From assembly GCA_022616275.1 (NCBI GenBank), contig JAKEFB010000121.1, forward strand, positions 1-64,000: a stretch of DNA of 64,000 bases, given 5' to 3'. The notes below the pieces were generated by a model that saw nothing but the letters and a program-made list of their open reading frames with translations, was not told the DNA's origin and did no database searches. Made by a program: the position numbers and the translations under genes. Within the stretch, counting starts at the first letter, position 1; each line of letters opens with the position of its first letter. Positions 14,642 to 22,990 of this stretch are shown one piece after another. Source of the DNA: Chloroflexota bacterium. GTDB taxonomy: Bacteria > Chloroflexota > Anaerolineae > Promineifilales > Promineifilaceae.

Positions 14642-16960
14642 TCAATCAGGTAGGGGGATCAATTCGTCCCCCGCCAGCAGGTACGCTCGCCGGCCAGGGT
14701 AGAGGGCCAGCAGGCGGGCGTTTTCCTCCTCTCCCCGGTCACGAGCATAAATAATGGGACCGTCCAGCCAGGGCGTATTGCCGCTGAACAGGCTGCCGTA
14801 CTCCCACCAGTCTCCCCTCTCGGCCGCCACAAAGACGACGGCCGGCTCTTCCACCTGTTGCCGCACTACCGCCAACGGCCGGCCGGTCAAAAAATTAAAA
14901 CCGGGCAGCCCGGCCATGTATGCGGGCAGGTAAGAGACCAGGTTGCCGGCGATAAAGGCCAGCAACAGCAGCCAGACCGCTGCCCGGCCGGCCTGCCCCC
15001 CCAACCGCCGGCCGGTCGCCTCCACCCCTCGCGCCGTCAGCAGTAAAAAAGCCGGCAGGGCCGCGTAAAAGTAACGCGGGCCGTACATAATCCCGTCGGC
15101 CCAGTAAAAGACGTACAACCCCACCAGTGTCCCGGCCGTTAGCAACAAGGCCCAATCGGCCAGCTTCGGCCGGCCGACCAGGAATAGCAGCCAGATAAAA
15201 GCCAGCGTCAACGGCGGCAGCCAGCCAAAGAGGTGCCGGGCCAGCTCCTGCCAGTTCTGGCCAGCGTTGTACAACCCCCGCTCCAGCGTATGGCCGCGTG
15301 GCGGCTGGTTTGGATCGCGGTACCACTCAATCGCCAGTTGTTCGTCGAAGGTTACCAGCCGGAACAGATTTTGTCCCTCGCCAATGTCCTGGCCCAGCCC
15401 CAGCCGGTCGTAAGACCAGTAGAGCAGGCGCGGGTCCTGGAACGGATCGCCGGTGACCGCCCACTGGTAGCCCCACAACAGCAGCAGGCAAGAGATGGCC
15501 GCCGCAGCCAGGCGACCGGCCAGCCCGATCAGCCGCGCCCGTTGGCTGGCGTCGCCGGCCCGCCAGGCCCCCCAGGCTGTTACCGCCGCGAAGGGCAGCC
15601 CGGCGACAACCGAAAGCTGCCGGGTGAGAAAAACCATCCCCAGGCTAACCCCGGCCAGAACGGCCCACCGCCCCCGGCCGGTGCGCAGCCCCCGGAGCCA
15701 GCTCACCATGAATAGCGTCACCCAAAACAGTTCGGCGGCGTGGGCCATCAGGCTGCCGGAAAGCACCAGGAAAAAGGGCGAGACCAGGGCCAGCAGAGCG
15801 GCCAGCCGGCCGGTTGCCAGGCCACCAGGCTGGCCATACAGCCCCCGGCTGAGCTGGTAAAGCAGCGGGATCGTCAGCGCCGCCAGCCAGGGACTCACCA
15901 GCCACGGCCCGCCCGGCCAGACGCCCACGGCCAGCAGCAGGGGAAAGCCGGGCGGGTACTTGCCAAACCAGCGGCCGTCCCGGACCAGCAAAAACTCCTG
16001 CTCGAAAAAGGCCGGCAGTGGCGGCGCGGCCGCCCACAACCGCCCCCGGGCCAGCGTCTGGGCCTGGAAGAGGTAAGTGATGTCGTCCTGGACGTGAGGA
16101 ATGCGCTCCAATAGCTCGCCGGCGATGTACCCGGCCGCCAGAAAAACGAGCAGGATAAGCGCGATGAGGATGCCAGAGGTGTGTAGCGGCCGGCTTCGTT
16201 GTAACAGCTTTAGCCGTTCAATCCGGGTTCGTCGTAACGGTTTTAGCCGTTTCACAAACCGGCTCAACCCCCAGGCCACGGCCAATACCAGCAGCGCGCC
16301 CTGGTGGCCCAACAACACCTGCCGCAGTAGCGCCTGGCTTTGGGCCAGCAGCGGCTTGGGCAGCGGCATGCCCACCAGCGGCTCCACCGGCCGGCCTTCT
16401 TCCCAGCGCCACCAGATGCCCTGCCTGGCCTGGGGCACGGCGATAAAAACCCAGCCCCGCCGGCCATCCGGCTCCAACAGGAGGATGCCGGCGTTCTCTT
16501 CCAGGCGGCGCAGCCTGGCCTCGACGATGAAGGAGCCCTGTTCCGCCTCTCGCCGCTGCAAAACAGCCCGCTCCGTCGTCGCCCGCAATTCGCCGGCCGC
16601 CACCCGCCAGCCGCCTTCGTTAGCCTGCCAGCCGGCCAGTCCCTCCCGTCCAAACGCGGCCGTCCATCGTTCCTCGCCGGCCGGGTCGCGCACCGCTATC
16701 CACTTCCAGGCAGAGCCGGGCGCCAACCACCGCCAGACGTTCTCGATTCCCAGGGAGCTTCCGGCCGGGCGGGCCTGGTGATAAAGCCCGACGACGCCCC
16801 CATTGGCCAGGCCCGGACAGGGAATGGTGACGTACCGGCCGGGTACCCTGGCCGTGCAGCTTTCGCCTTTGACCTCCACCGCCAGCGTGACCTCTTCCGC
16901 CAGCGTCCAGCCAAAGAGGAGCAACAAGACCAGGTTCAGGAGCCAGAACGTACGCACCAT
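14642..16960 (-). CDS. GT39/ArnT-like membrane glycosyltransferase with large periplasmic N-domain
   Basis: The 772-residue protein has an N-terminal helix, then a soluble domain (residues about 25-215) that looks like a beta-sandwich carbohydrate-binding module (GLAGWQANEGGWRVAAGELR; RREAEQGSFIVEARLR). About 11 membrane helices follow. The first loop after a helix carries IPHVQDDITYLFQAQTLARG, the acidic D-D motif of dolichyl/undecaprenyl-phosphate sugar transferases, with DGRWFGKYPPGFPLLLAVG also typical. It probably transfers a sugar from a polyprenyl phosphate outside the membrane. It stands alone. Confidence 0.8.
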   Translation of the reverse strand: MVRTFWLLNLVLLLLFGWTLAEEVTLAVEVKGESCTARVPGRYVTIPCPGLANGGVVGLYHQARPAGSSLGIENVWRWLAPGSAWKWIAVRDPAGEERWTAAFGREGLAGWQANEGGWRVAAGELRATTERAVLQRREAEQGSFIVEARLRRLEENAGILLLEPDGRRGWVFIAVPQARQGIWWRWEEGRPVEPLVGMPLPKPLLAQSQALLRQVLLGHQGALLVLAVAWGLSRFVKRLKPLRRTRIERLKLLQRSRPLHTSGILIALILLVFLAAGYIAGELLERIPHVQDDITYLFQAQTLARGRLWAAAPPLPAFFEQEFLLVRDGRWFGKYPPGFPLLLAVGVWPGGPWLVSPWLAALTIPLLYQLSRGLYGQPGGLATGRLAALLALVSPFFLVLSGSLMAHAAELFWVTLFMVSWLRGLRTGRGRWAVLAGVSLGMVFLTRQLSVVAGLPFAAVTAWGAWRAGDASQRARLIGLAGRLAAAAISCLLLLWGYQWAVTGDPFQDPRLLYWSYDRLGLGQDIGEGQNLFRLVTFDEQLAIEWYRDPNQPPRGHTLERGLYNAGQNWQELARHLFGWLPPLTLAFIWLLFLVGRPKLADWALLLTAGTLVGLYVFYWADGIMYGPRYFYAALPAFLLLTARGVEATGRRLGGQAGRAAVWLLLLAFIAGNLVSYLPAYMAGLPGFNFLTGRPLAVVRQQVEEPAVVFVAAERGDWWEYGSLFSGNTPWLDGPIIYARDRGEEENARLLALYPGRRAYLLAGDELIPLPD

Positions 16961-17025
16961 GTCGCTACTCTAGCTGTGGCCGGTCTGTGACGGAGCCACC
17001 CTCTGAAGCGCCCACTACGAACCAT

Positions 17026-17065
17026 AAAAAAAGCCCCCGCCTACAACCAGGTAGACCGGGGCTTT
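17026..17065 (-). terminator. Rho-independent terminator after the 64-residue gene
   Basis: Read on the minus strand, AAAGCCCCGGTCTAC is followed by a 6-nt loop and GTAGGCGGGGGCTTT, then a run of T. It lies 68 bp beyond the stop of the minus-strand gene ending at 17133. Confidence 0.85.
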
Positions 17066-17132
17066 CAGTACACCTATTAATAAGGGCGACGGCCCGGCCG
17101 GTGACCGGCTGCCTGGCCCCTTACAACAGGTC

Positions 17133-17327
17133 TTAGCCTTTCTTCAGCACAGGCAGACCGTTGCGGCTTTCGGCCACCTTGTAGCCGGCCGGCACGGCGT
17201 TAATAGCGCCAGGCTTTACTTCCTTGGCGAAGAAGTAAATGGTCTGCTGCCCACCGTTTTTGAGGGTGGTCTCGCGCGAATGGAGGTAATAGGTATTGCC
17301 TTTTGAGTTGGTATAAGAGTAAGCCAT
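17133..17327 (-). CDS. Small conserved-looking soluble protein (64 aa)
   Basis: It starts MAYSYTNSKGNTYYLHSRET and ends AGYKVAESRNGLPVLKKG. The composition suggests a compact beta-rich domain with basic and aromatic residues. I recall similar short 'YTNSKGxTYYLH' proteins in Chloroflexi and Cyanobacteria but no function. A strong AAGGAAGG precedes the ATG and a good terminator follows, so it is a genuine single-gene unit with high expression potential. Confidence 0.75.
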   Translation of the reverse strand: MAYSYTNSKGNTYYLHSRETTLKNGGQQTIYFFAKEVKPGAINAVPAGYKVAESRNGLPVLKKG

Positions 17328-17486
17328 CTTTTTTCCTTCCTTTTTTCAGTTGAAGTTTTTTGTTATTTATTGCTGTGTCACAGTAGGCGACATGCCTGCC
17401 TTCACCAGCAATAGTCTATGATGTTAAAGCAAGATACTCGAGTTGGCAAGCATTTACTCTAGAAAAGGCCAAATTTCCCCCTTTAC

Positions 17487-17562
17487 TCAGGTGATTGGCG
17501 CTTTTTCAGAGAACCATTGGCCTAAATAGCCCCCGGAAGCGCCAGTCACCTCCAGACCTGAG
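17487..17562. repeat. Long inverted repeat with AGGTGA-TGGCGCTT arms
   Basis: AGGTGATTGGCGCTT (17489-17503) pairs with AAGCGCCAGTCACCT (17537-17551), with outer CTCAGG/CCTGAG. The same arms occur as a tight hairpin at 40376-40408. It lies upstream of the ECF sigma gene. Confidence 0.7.
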
Positions 17563-17633
17563 CAGTTACTTTTAGTTACTTTTTGACCCACCTGTGTATC
17601 ATACTCTTAGAAGAAATTAAATCGGGGCAGGAA

Positions 17634-18200
17634 ATGCAATCACAATTGTTCCAGCGCGCCGAGAATGGCGACAGCCAGGCCCAGGGCGAGTTGTTCCGGC
17701 AACATTACCCGGCCAGCTACCGCCTGGCCTACAGCCTGTTGAGCCACCGGGAAGACGCCGAAGAAGTCGCCCAGGACGCGCTGGCCTACGCCCTGACTAA
17801 CCTGGCTCGTTTTGACCCGGCGCGTGGCGCCTTCACCACCTGGCTCTACACCATCACCGTCAGCCGCTGCCGCAATAAGCGCCGCCGCCGCCAACTGGCC
17901 GAAGTGCCGCTCTTTAACTGGCTGGCCGGTGAGACCAGACCGGCCGGCGCGCCGTCCAATCCCCAGGAGCAGATGCTGGAACAGTTGGAAGCGCAAGCCG
18001 CCGTCCACCTCGCCATCCGGCAGTTGCCGGCCAGGCAGCAAGAAGCCGTTATCCTGCGCTACTTTCACGACCTGAACTACGGCGAAATCGGGCAGATCGT
18101 CGGCTGTTCGGCCAGCACTGCCCAATCGCGAGTGTGGTTGGGGCAGAAGCGACTCTATCGGCTCCTGGCCAACGCGCTGGGTGAGGGGGTCTGGAGATAA
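17634..18200 (+). CDS. ECF sigma-70 factor
   Basis: The 188-residue protein has region 2 (LFRQHYPASYRLAYSLLSHR, EDAEEVAQDALAYAL, TWLYTITVSRCRNKRRRRQL) and region 4 (RQLPARQQEAVILRYFHDLN, YGEIGQIVGCSASTAQSRVW). ECF factors direct RNA polymerase to stress promoters and are held inactive by a membrane anti-sigma factor, here the next gene. ATG 17634 (MQSQLFQRAENG) is preferred to the TTG at 17583. The stop codon is part of a palindrome that may control translation of the anti-sigma gene. Confidence 0.93.
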   Translation: MQSQLFQRAENGDSQAQGELFRQHYPASYRLAYSLLSHREDAEEVAQDALAYALTNLARFDPARGAFTTWLYTITVSRCRNKRRRRQLAEVPLFNWLAGETRPAGAPSNPQEQMLEQLEAQAAVHLAIRQLPARQQEAVILRYFHDLNYGEIGQIVGCSASTAQSRVWLGQKRLYRLLANALGEGVWR

Positions 18201-18236
18201 ACGGATGTTAACCGGTTTATCTCCAGATCTGGAGAT
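18190..18236 (+). promoter_or_regulatory. Mutually exclusive RNA hairpins at the sigma/anti-sigma junction
   Basis: A 13-nt arm TCTGGAGATAAAC (18190-18202, containing the sigma stop codon) pairs with GTTTATCTCCAGA (18215-18227). The same middle arm also forms a perfect 18-bp palindrome, ATCTCCAGATCTGGAGAT (18219-18236), with the anti-sigma ribosome-binding site GGAG (18231-18234). The two foldings compete. Confidence 0.6.
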
Positions 18237-18240
18237 GAGA

Positions 18241-20055
18241 ATGAGCAAGCACATTAACGCCCAATTAGGGCTGGCTTACCTGGAGGATCGGCTGGACGCA
18301 GCGCGGCGGGCCAAGCTGGAACGCCACCTGGCCGACTGCCCGGCCTGCCAGGCCGAGCTGCGCCAACACCAGGCGATGCATGGGCTGCTGCAATCGGCCG
18401 GCCAGGCCCTTCAGCTCCAACCGGAAACTGCGCCTTCCTGGCCGGCCGTACGCGGCCGTTACCAGAAACAGGAGCGCGCCTTTCGAGCTGGTCTCCGGCT
18501 GGCTGCGGCCGCTCTGGTAGCCCTGGTGGCGGTGGCCGCTGTCCTGTTGGCTACTCGCAGGCCGGCGGTAGTCGAGCCGGCCGCTTCCCCGGTCCCACCA
18601 ACCGCCGAGGTCTCGCCCGCGCCCGGTGTAACGCCAACTTACATCCCTGTTGAAACCGCTACCCGTCTACCTTCAACCTTCCTCCCTACGGCGACCGGCC
18701 GGCCAGGTGGAAACCCATCGGCGGCCACGGCCGCCGCGCCGGCCGCCACCACAGCGCCTCGGCGCGGCGGTGCAATCCTGGCCCTCTTCGTCAGCGTCCA
18801 GGGGCAGTTAGCTTTTATTCAGGACCGGACACTACTGGTAGAAACGGCGGCCGGCTTCGGCCAGTTCGCCGAAGTGGCCCTCTACCTTTACCCAACCATC
18901 ACCGGCGCGGATACGCCGGTGGCCAACGACCCGGTCGCCTGGTCGCCGGACGGCAACCAACTGGCCTTTTTCTACGCCCGGTCGGCCGAGCCCGGTGCGC
19001 CTTACCAGCTTGGTATCTGGGATAGCCGCACCGGCCGGCTCAGCAACCTGGCCCAACTGGCCAACCGGGCTTTGCCGGCTGTGCCGTTCACCAGCTATCA
19101 CTGGTCGCCGGATAGCACCCGGCTGCTGCTGACGACCTCTGACCGGCTGGACCCGGAGCGGCCCTGGACGTCGGGCATCTGGGCAGTTAACCTGACCAAC
19201 GGCGAGCTGACTCTGGTGGTAGAGGCCAATGGGCTGGCCGGCGTCACCTGGCTTGGCAACGAGACGTTTTTGATGGAATTGCGTTGTGGCCTGAACTGCG
19301 CCACCCTCATTGCCTACAACGAGCAGCGGTGGCAACAATGGAAGCTTTATGAAGAGGACGACGAGACGCTAGGCGCGGCCGCTTATTACAGCCTGTACCC
19401 GGACCAGGGCCTGCTGGTAAATCCCAATATTTGGGGCCCGGCGCGGACGTTAGATTTAGTTGACATCATTACCGGCGAAGTGACGCCGGTCTGGACACTG
19501 CCATCCGGCGCCCGGTTTGCCGGGTTAAAGCCACACCTCTCGCCAGATGGCCGCACCGTCGCCTTTAACACCATCACCGGGACGGATCCGGAGGTGCGGG
19601 CCGTGCAGGTCATTGGCCTGGATGGGCAGGATTACGGCCGGCGGGAAAATAGCCAGGTGCTTGATTGGCGGCCGGGCGGCGGGCCGGTCGTCGTCCAGAG
19701 CCTAGCCGGCGGCCAGAACCAGCTCATTTACTGGCCAGTGGCCGGCACGGCCGCAGCGCGAGTCTTTGTCCGGCCGCGCGACTTCACCTTCCTGGATGGG
19801 AAGTGGAGCCCGGATGGGCAATGGTTTGTCTACAATGCCCTGGACAGCTCCATTGGCGCCAGCTACCTTTACCTCTGGCAGCCGGAAAGCGGCAACGTGC
19901 CCTTCCTCATCCATTCCGCCGCCAGCCAGGAGGCGTTTACCAACTTCACCTGGCTGCCAGACGGACAGGCTCTCGTCTTCACCCTCGGCGCCAGCCAGCT
20001 CCTGCGCTATGACCTGGCTACAGGCGCACTCCAGCTCCTCGCCGCAGCAGAGTAA
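18241..20055 (+). CDS. Anti-sigma factor with zinc-finger head and extracellular beta-propeller
   Basis: In this 604-residue protein, residues 1-50 form a zf-HC2-type anti-sigma domain (AKLERHLADCPACQAELRQH, HxxxCxxC). One membrane helix follows at about 85-110 (LAAAALVALVAVAAVLLAT), then a Pro/Thr/Ala-rich linker. Beyond it lies a WD40/TolB-like propeller of about 430 residues with repeated WSPDGNQLAFFY, WSPDSTRLLLTT and LSPDGRTVAFNT blades. ATG 18241 follows GGAG by 6 nt; GTG 18181 overlaps the sigma gene. It should bind the ECF factor inside and sense something outside; release probably needs proteolysis. Confidence 0.88.
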   Translation: MSKHINAQLGLAYLEDRLDAARRAKLERHLADCPACQAELRQHQAMHGLLQSAGQALQLQPETAPSWPAVRGRYQKQERAFRAGLRLAAAALVALVAVAAVLLATRRPAVVEPAASPVPPTAEVSPAPGVTPTYIPVETATRLPSTFLPTATGRPGGNPSAATAAAPAATTAPRRGGAILALFVSVQGQLAFIQDRTLLVETAAGFGQFAEVALYLYPTITGADTPVANDPVAWSPDGNQLAFFYARSAEPGAPYQLGIWDSRTGRLSNLAQLANRALPAVPFTSYHWSPDSTRLLLTTSDRLDPERPWTSGIWAVNLTNGELTLVVEANGLAGVTWLGNETFLMELRCGLNCATLIAYNEQRWQQWKLYEEDDETLGAAAYYSLYPDQGLLVNPNIWGPARTLDLVDIITGEVTPVWTLPSGARFAGLKPHLSPDGRTVAFNTITGTDPEVRAVQVIGLDGQDYGRRENSQVLDWRPGGGPVVVQSLAGGQNQLIYWPVAGTAAARVFVRPRDFTFLDGKWSPDGQWFVYNALDSSIGASYLYLWQPESGNVPFLIHSAASQEAFTNFTWLPDGQALVFTLGASQLLRYDLATGALQLLAAAE

Positions 20056-20087
20056 GGGTGTGAAGGTGTAGGGGTGTAAGGGTGTCA
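20054..20087. repeat. 8-bp tandem repeat array (AGGGTGTN)
   Basis: AAGGGTGT-GAAGGTGT-AGGGGTGT-AAGGGTGT directly after the anti-sigma stop codon and just before the proS promoter. Confidence 0.75.
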
Positions 20088-20089
20088 TC

Positions 20090-20118
20090 TTGTCGCCCCC
20101 TCACCTTGTCGCTATACT
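20090..20118 (+). promoter_or_regulatory. proS promoter, leaderless configuration
   Basis: TTGTCG (20090-20095), 17-bp spacer, TATACT (20113-20118). The proS ATG begins 10 nt after the -10 box, so the transcript would start at or next to the start codon; no ribosome-binding site is present. Confidence 0.6.
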
Positions 20119-20127
20119 CCCCGGATC

Positions 20128-21864
20128 ATGCGGATGTCCAGAGCGTTTGGCAAGACGGTGCGCGAAGCCCCGGCCGAAGCCGAGCTAATCAGCCACCAGC
20201 TCCTGATTCGCGGCAACTTCGTCCGGCCGTTGGCGTCAGGGATTTACACCTTTATGCCCCTGGGCCATCGCGTGCTGCGCAAAATCTGGGCCATTATGGC
20301 CGAGGAAATGGAGGCCATTGGCGGCCAGGAGATGTGGATGCCCAACCTGCACCCGGCCGCCATCTACCAGGCTACCGGCCGCTGGCCTGGTACCTTTGGC
20401 CCGATCCTCATGCGCCTCAAAGGGCAGGGTAACCGTGACTACGCCATCTCGCCCACGCACGAGGAGGTGATCACCGATCTGGCCCTGCGCGAGGTAGAAA
20501 GCTATCGTGACCTGCCCCAGTTCGTCTACCATATCTCCAAGAAGTTCCGCGACGAGCCCCGGGCGCGCGGCGGCCTGGTCCGGCTGCGCGAATTTATCAT
20601 GAAAGACGCCTACAGCCTGGATAGGAGCGAAGAGGCCCTGGACGACTTTTACCCCGCCATTCTCCAGGCTTACCGCAATATCTTCGCGCGCTGCGGCGTC
20701 CAGGTAGTCCAGATCAACGCCGACGTGGGGGCGATGGGCGGCAAATCATCCCACGAATTTACCGTCCCCCACCCGCAAGGGGAAGATATCTTTATTGCCT
20801 GCCGGAATTGCGATTACGCCGCTAACGTCGAGGCGGCCGAATTTATCCGCGAGGGCGACCTGCCGGCCGTCCTGGCCCCTTTGGTCAGGGTTGCCACTCC
20901 CAACTGCAAGACCATTGCCGACGTAGCCGCCTACGTCGGCGTGCCGGTAAGCCAGACGGTGAAGGCGGTCTTCTACTGGTGGACCCCGGCCGGGAAAAAG
21001 GAGGCCGACGGCCGCTTTGTCTTTGGCCTGGTGAGGGGCGACCTGGAAATTAACGAGGTCAAGCTGGTCAACGCCGTGGGGAATGGGGAACTGCGGCCGG
21101 CGACAACGGAGGAAATCACGGCCGGTGGGACTGTACCCGGCTACGCCTCGGCCGTGGGGCTGCCAGTGGCCCGCTCGTTCGACGAAGAGGGGGTCTACGT
21201 CGTGGCCGACATCTCTATCCAGGCCGGCGGCAACTTTGTCGTCGGCGCGAACGAAGAAGGCACCCACTTTACCGGGGCCAATTATCCCCGCGACTTTGCC
21301 GTCAGCCGCCTGGCCGACATTGCCCAGGCCGACACCGGCCACCAATGCCCGGTGTGCGGCGGCCGGATTGAAGCGCGCCGGGCGATTGAAGTGGGCCACT
21401 GCTTCAAGCTGGGTATCCGCTACAGCGCCCCCACCAACGCCACCTACCTGGACGAGAACAACAAACCCCAGCTCATTTACATGGGCTCTTATGGCATTGG
21501 CCTGGACCGCCTGATGGCCGTTGTTGTCGAGTTGCACCACGACAGCGACGGTGTTATCTGGCCGGCCAGCGTGGCTCCGTATGACATTCACCTGATGCAC
21601 GTCGGCAGGGGAGACGAGGCCCGCGACACGGCCGAAAAGTTATACAAAGAGTTGCAAAAGGCCGGCCATGCGGTGTATTATGATGATCGGGACGTCAGCG
21701 CCGGGGTCAAGTTTAAAGACGCCGACCTGATTGGTATTCCCCGGCGTGTGGCTGTCAGCGCGCGCGGCCTGGCCGAGGGTTGTGTGGAAGTGAAGCGCCG
21801 CGATCGGCCGGAACAAAACCTGGTGCCGATTGATAATCTGTTGCAGTACCTGAAAAACGAATAG
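20128..21864 (+). CDS. proS: Prolyl-tRNA synthetase, bacterial class II with editing domain
   Basis: The 578-residue enzyme charges tRNA-Pro. Class II motif 1 is LASGIYTFMPLGHRVLRKIW; motif 2 contains FRDEPRARGGLVRLREFIMKD. An insertion of about 170 residues (roughly 230-400, from IACRNCDYAANVEAAEF) is the Ala-tRNA-Pro editing domain of bacterial-type ProRS. Motif 3 is MGSYGIGLDRLMA, and an HGTP anticodon-binding domain closes the protein (SVAPYDIHLMHVG). The length matches the bacterial type. A second ATG is two codons downstream. The promoter suggests leaderless initiation. Confidence 0.97.
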   Translation: MRMSRAFGKTVREAPAEAELISHQLLIRGNFVRPLASGIYTFMPLGHRVLRKIWAIMAEEMEAIGGQEMWMPNLHPAAIYQATGRWPGTFGPILMRLKGQGNRDYAISPTHEEVITDLALREVESYRDLPQFVYHISKKFRDEPRARGGLVRLREFIMKDAYSLDRSEEALDDFYPAILQAYRNIFARCGVQVVQINADVGAMGGKSSHEFTVPHPQGEDIFIACRNCDYAANVEAAEFIREGDLPAVLAPLVRVATPNCKTIADVAAYVGVPVSQTVKAVFYWWTPAGKKEADGRFVFGLVRGDLEINEVKLVNAVGNGELRPATTEEITAGGTVPGYASAVGLPVARSFDEEGVYVVADISIQAGGNFVVGANEEGTHFTGANYPRDFAVSRLADIAQADTGHQCPVCGGRIEARRAIEVGHCFKLGIRYSAPTNATYLDENNKPQLIYMGSYGIGLDRLMAVVVELHHDSDGVIWPASVAPYDIHLMHVGRGDEARDTAEKLYKELQKAGHAVYYDDRDVSAGVKFKDADLIGIPRRVAVSARGLAEGCVEVKRRDRPEQNLVPIDNLLQYLKNE

Positions 21865-21991
21865 CGCTACCCCTGGCCGCCGCAACGGCCGTTTCCGCCA
21901 GCCAGGCGCGCCCCGGCCGGTAATAGTACTCTTGTTGCCTTTTCCTGGGTGCAGATACATGGTAAGCTGCCATATAAGGATGAGCTAATCC

Positions 21992-22990
21992 ATGAGTATG
22001 TTGAAAGAAATTGTGCTGGTTGTCGAGGATGAGACCTTTTTGCGCCAGGGGTTATATGATACCTTGCAGCAGGAAGGCTTTACCGTCTTTACGGCCGTTC
22101 ACGGCCGGGACGCTTTGGCGCAAATGGAGCAGGTTCACCCAGATTTAATCCTGTCTGACATTTCCATGCCCGAGATGGACGGTATCACCCTGCTGCGGAC
22201 TGTTCGGGCCAGGCCGGAATGGACGGCTATTCCCTTTGTCTTTCTGACGGCGCGTGGCGAGCGACACGACGTGACGGCCGGCCGGGACATGGGCGCTGAG
22301 GATTACCTGGTCAAGCCTGTTTTACCGGAAGAACTGGTGACCGCCATTCGCTCGCGGTTGGCCCGCGCCCGCCAGTTACAACTCATTCAGCTACGCCAGG
22401 CCTATGAGGCCAGTCTGACCATGCTGGCCAACGCCATCGAAGTTCGCGATCATTATACCCGGGGCCACGTCGAGCGGGTTACCGCCTACGCTGAGGTCCT
22501 GGCCCGCTACATGGGGCTGGACGGCACACAACAAGAGCAGGTCCGCTGGGGCGCTATCCTGCACGACATTGGCAAGATTCACGTCCGTGAGAGTGTTCTG
22601 CGTAAAAGCGGCCCCCTGACCGACGAAGAGTGGGCGGAGATCCGCCGCCATCCGCTGACGGGCGAGGAAATGATTAAAGGCATTCATTATCTGGCCCTGG
22701 CCGCCCCCACCATCCGCCACCATCACGAACGATGGGACGGCCGCGGTTACCCCGACGCCCTTCATGGCGAGACCATTCCCCTGGTGGCCCGCATCGTAGC
22801 CGTAGCCGATACCTTCGACGCCATGACCACCGACCGCTCTTACCGGCCGGCCCACTCCCTGGTTACCGCCTATCAAACCATTACCCAGGAGGCCGGGATG
22901 TCGTACGACCCGGCCGTCGTCGCCGCCTTTCGCCAGGCCTGGGAAGAGGGAGAATTGCAGTCGTTGGCCCAGCCAGGGGGAGCCGCCTGA
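21992..22990 (+). CDS. Response regulator with HD-GYP phosphodiesterase output
   Basis: In this 332-residue protein the receiver domain comprises residues 5-125 (acidic E12/D13, phospho-acceptor D56 in LILSDISMP, Lys in YLVKP). The HD-GYP domain comprises residues about 150-320, with HVERVTAYAEVLARYMG, catalytic HDIGKIH, RRHPLTGEEM, HHERWDGRGYP and ADTFDAMTTDR. These domains hydrolyse cyclic di-GMP. It probably lowers c-di-GMP when phosphorylated by the kinase encoded next, whose start codon overlaps its stop (TGATG). Confidence 0.93.
   Translation: MSMLKEIVLVVEDETFLRQGLYDTLQQEGFTVFTAVHGRDALAQMEQVHPDLILSDISMPEMDGITLLRTVRARPEWTAIPFVFLTARGERHDVTAGRDMGAEDYLVKPVLPEELVTAIRSRLARARQLQLIQLRQAYEASLTMLANAIEVRDHYTRGHVERVTAYAEVLARYMGLDGTQQEQVRWGAILHDIGKIHVRESVLRKSGPLTDEEWAEIRRHPLTGEEMIKGIHYLALAAPTIRHHHERWDGRGYPDALHGETIPLVARIVAVADTFDAMTTDRSYRPAHSLVTAYQTITQEAGMSYDPAVVAAFRQAWEEGELQSLAQPGGAA

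Noticed and set aside
22732-22989. Upstream extension of the histidine kinase at 22990
   Set aside because: It overlaps the HD-GYP catalytic region in another frame and is Arg/Pro-rich; TGATG coupling marks the true start.
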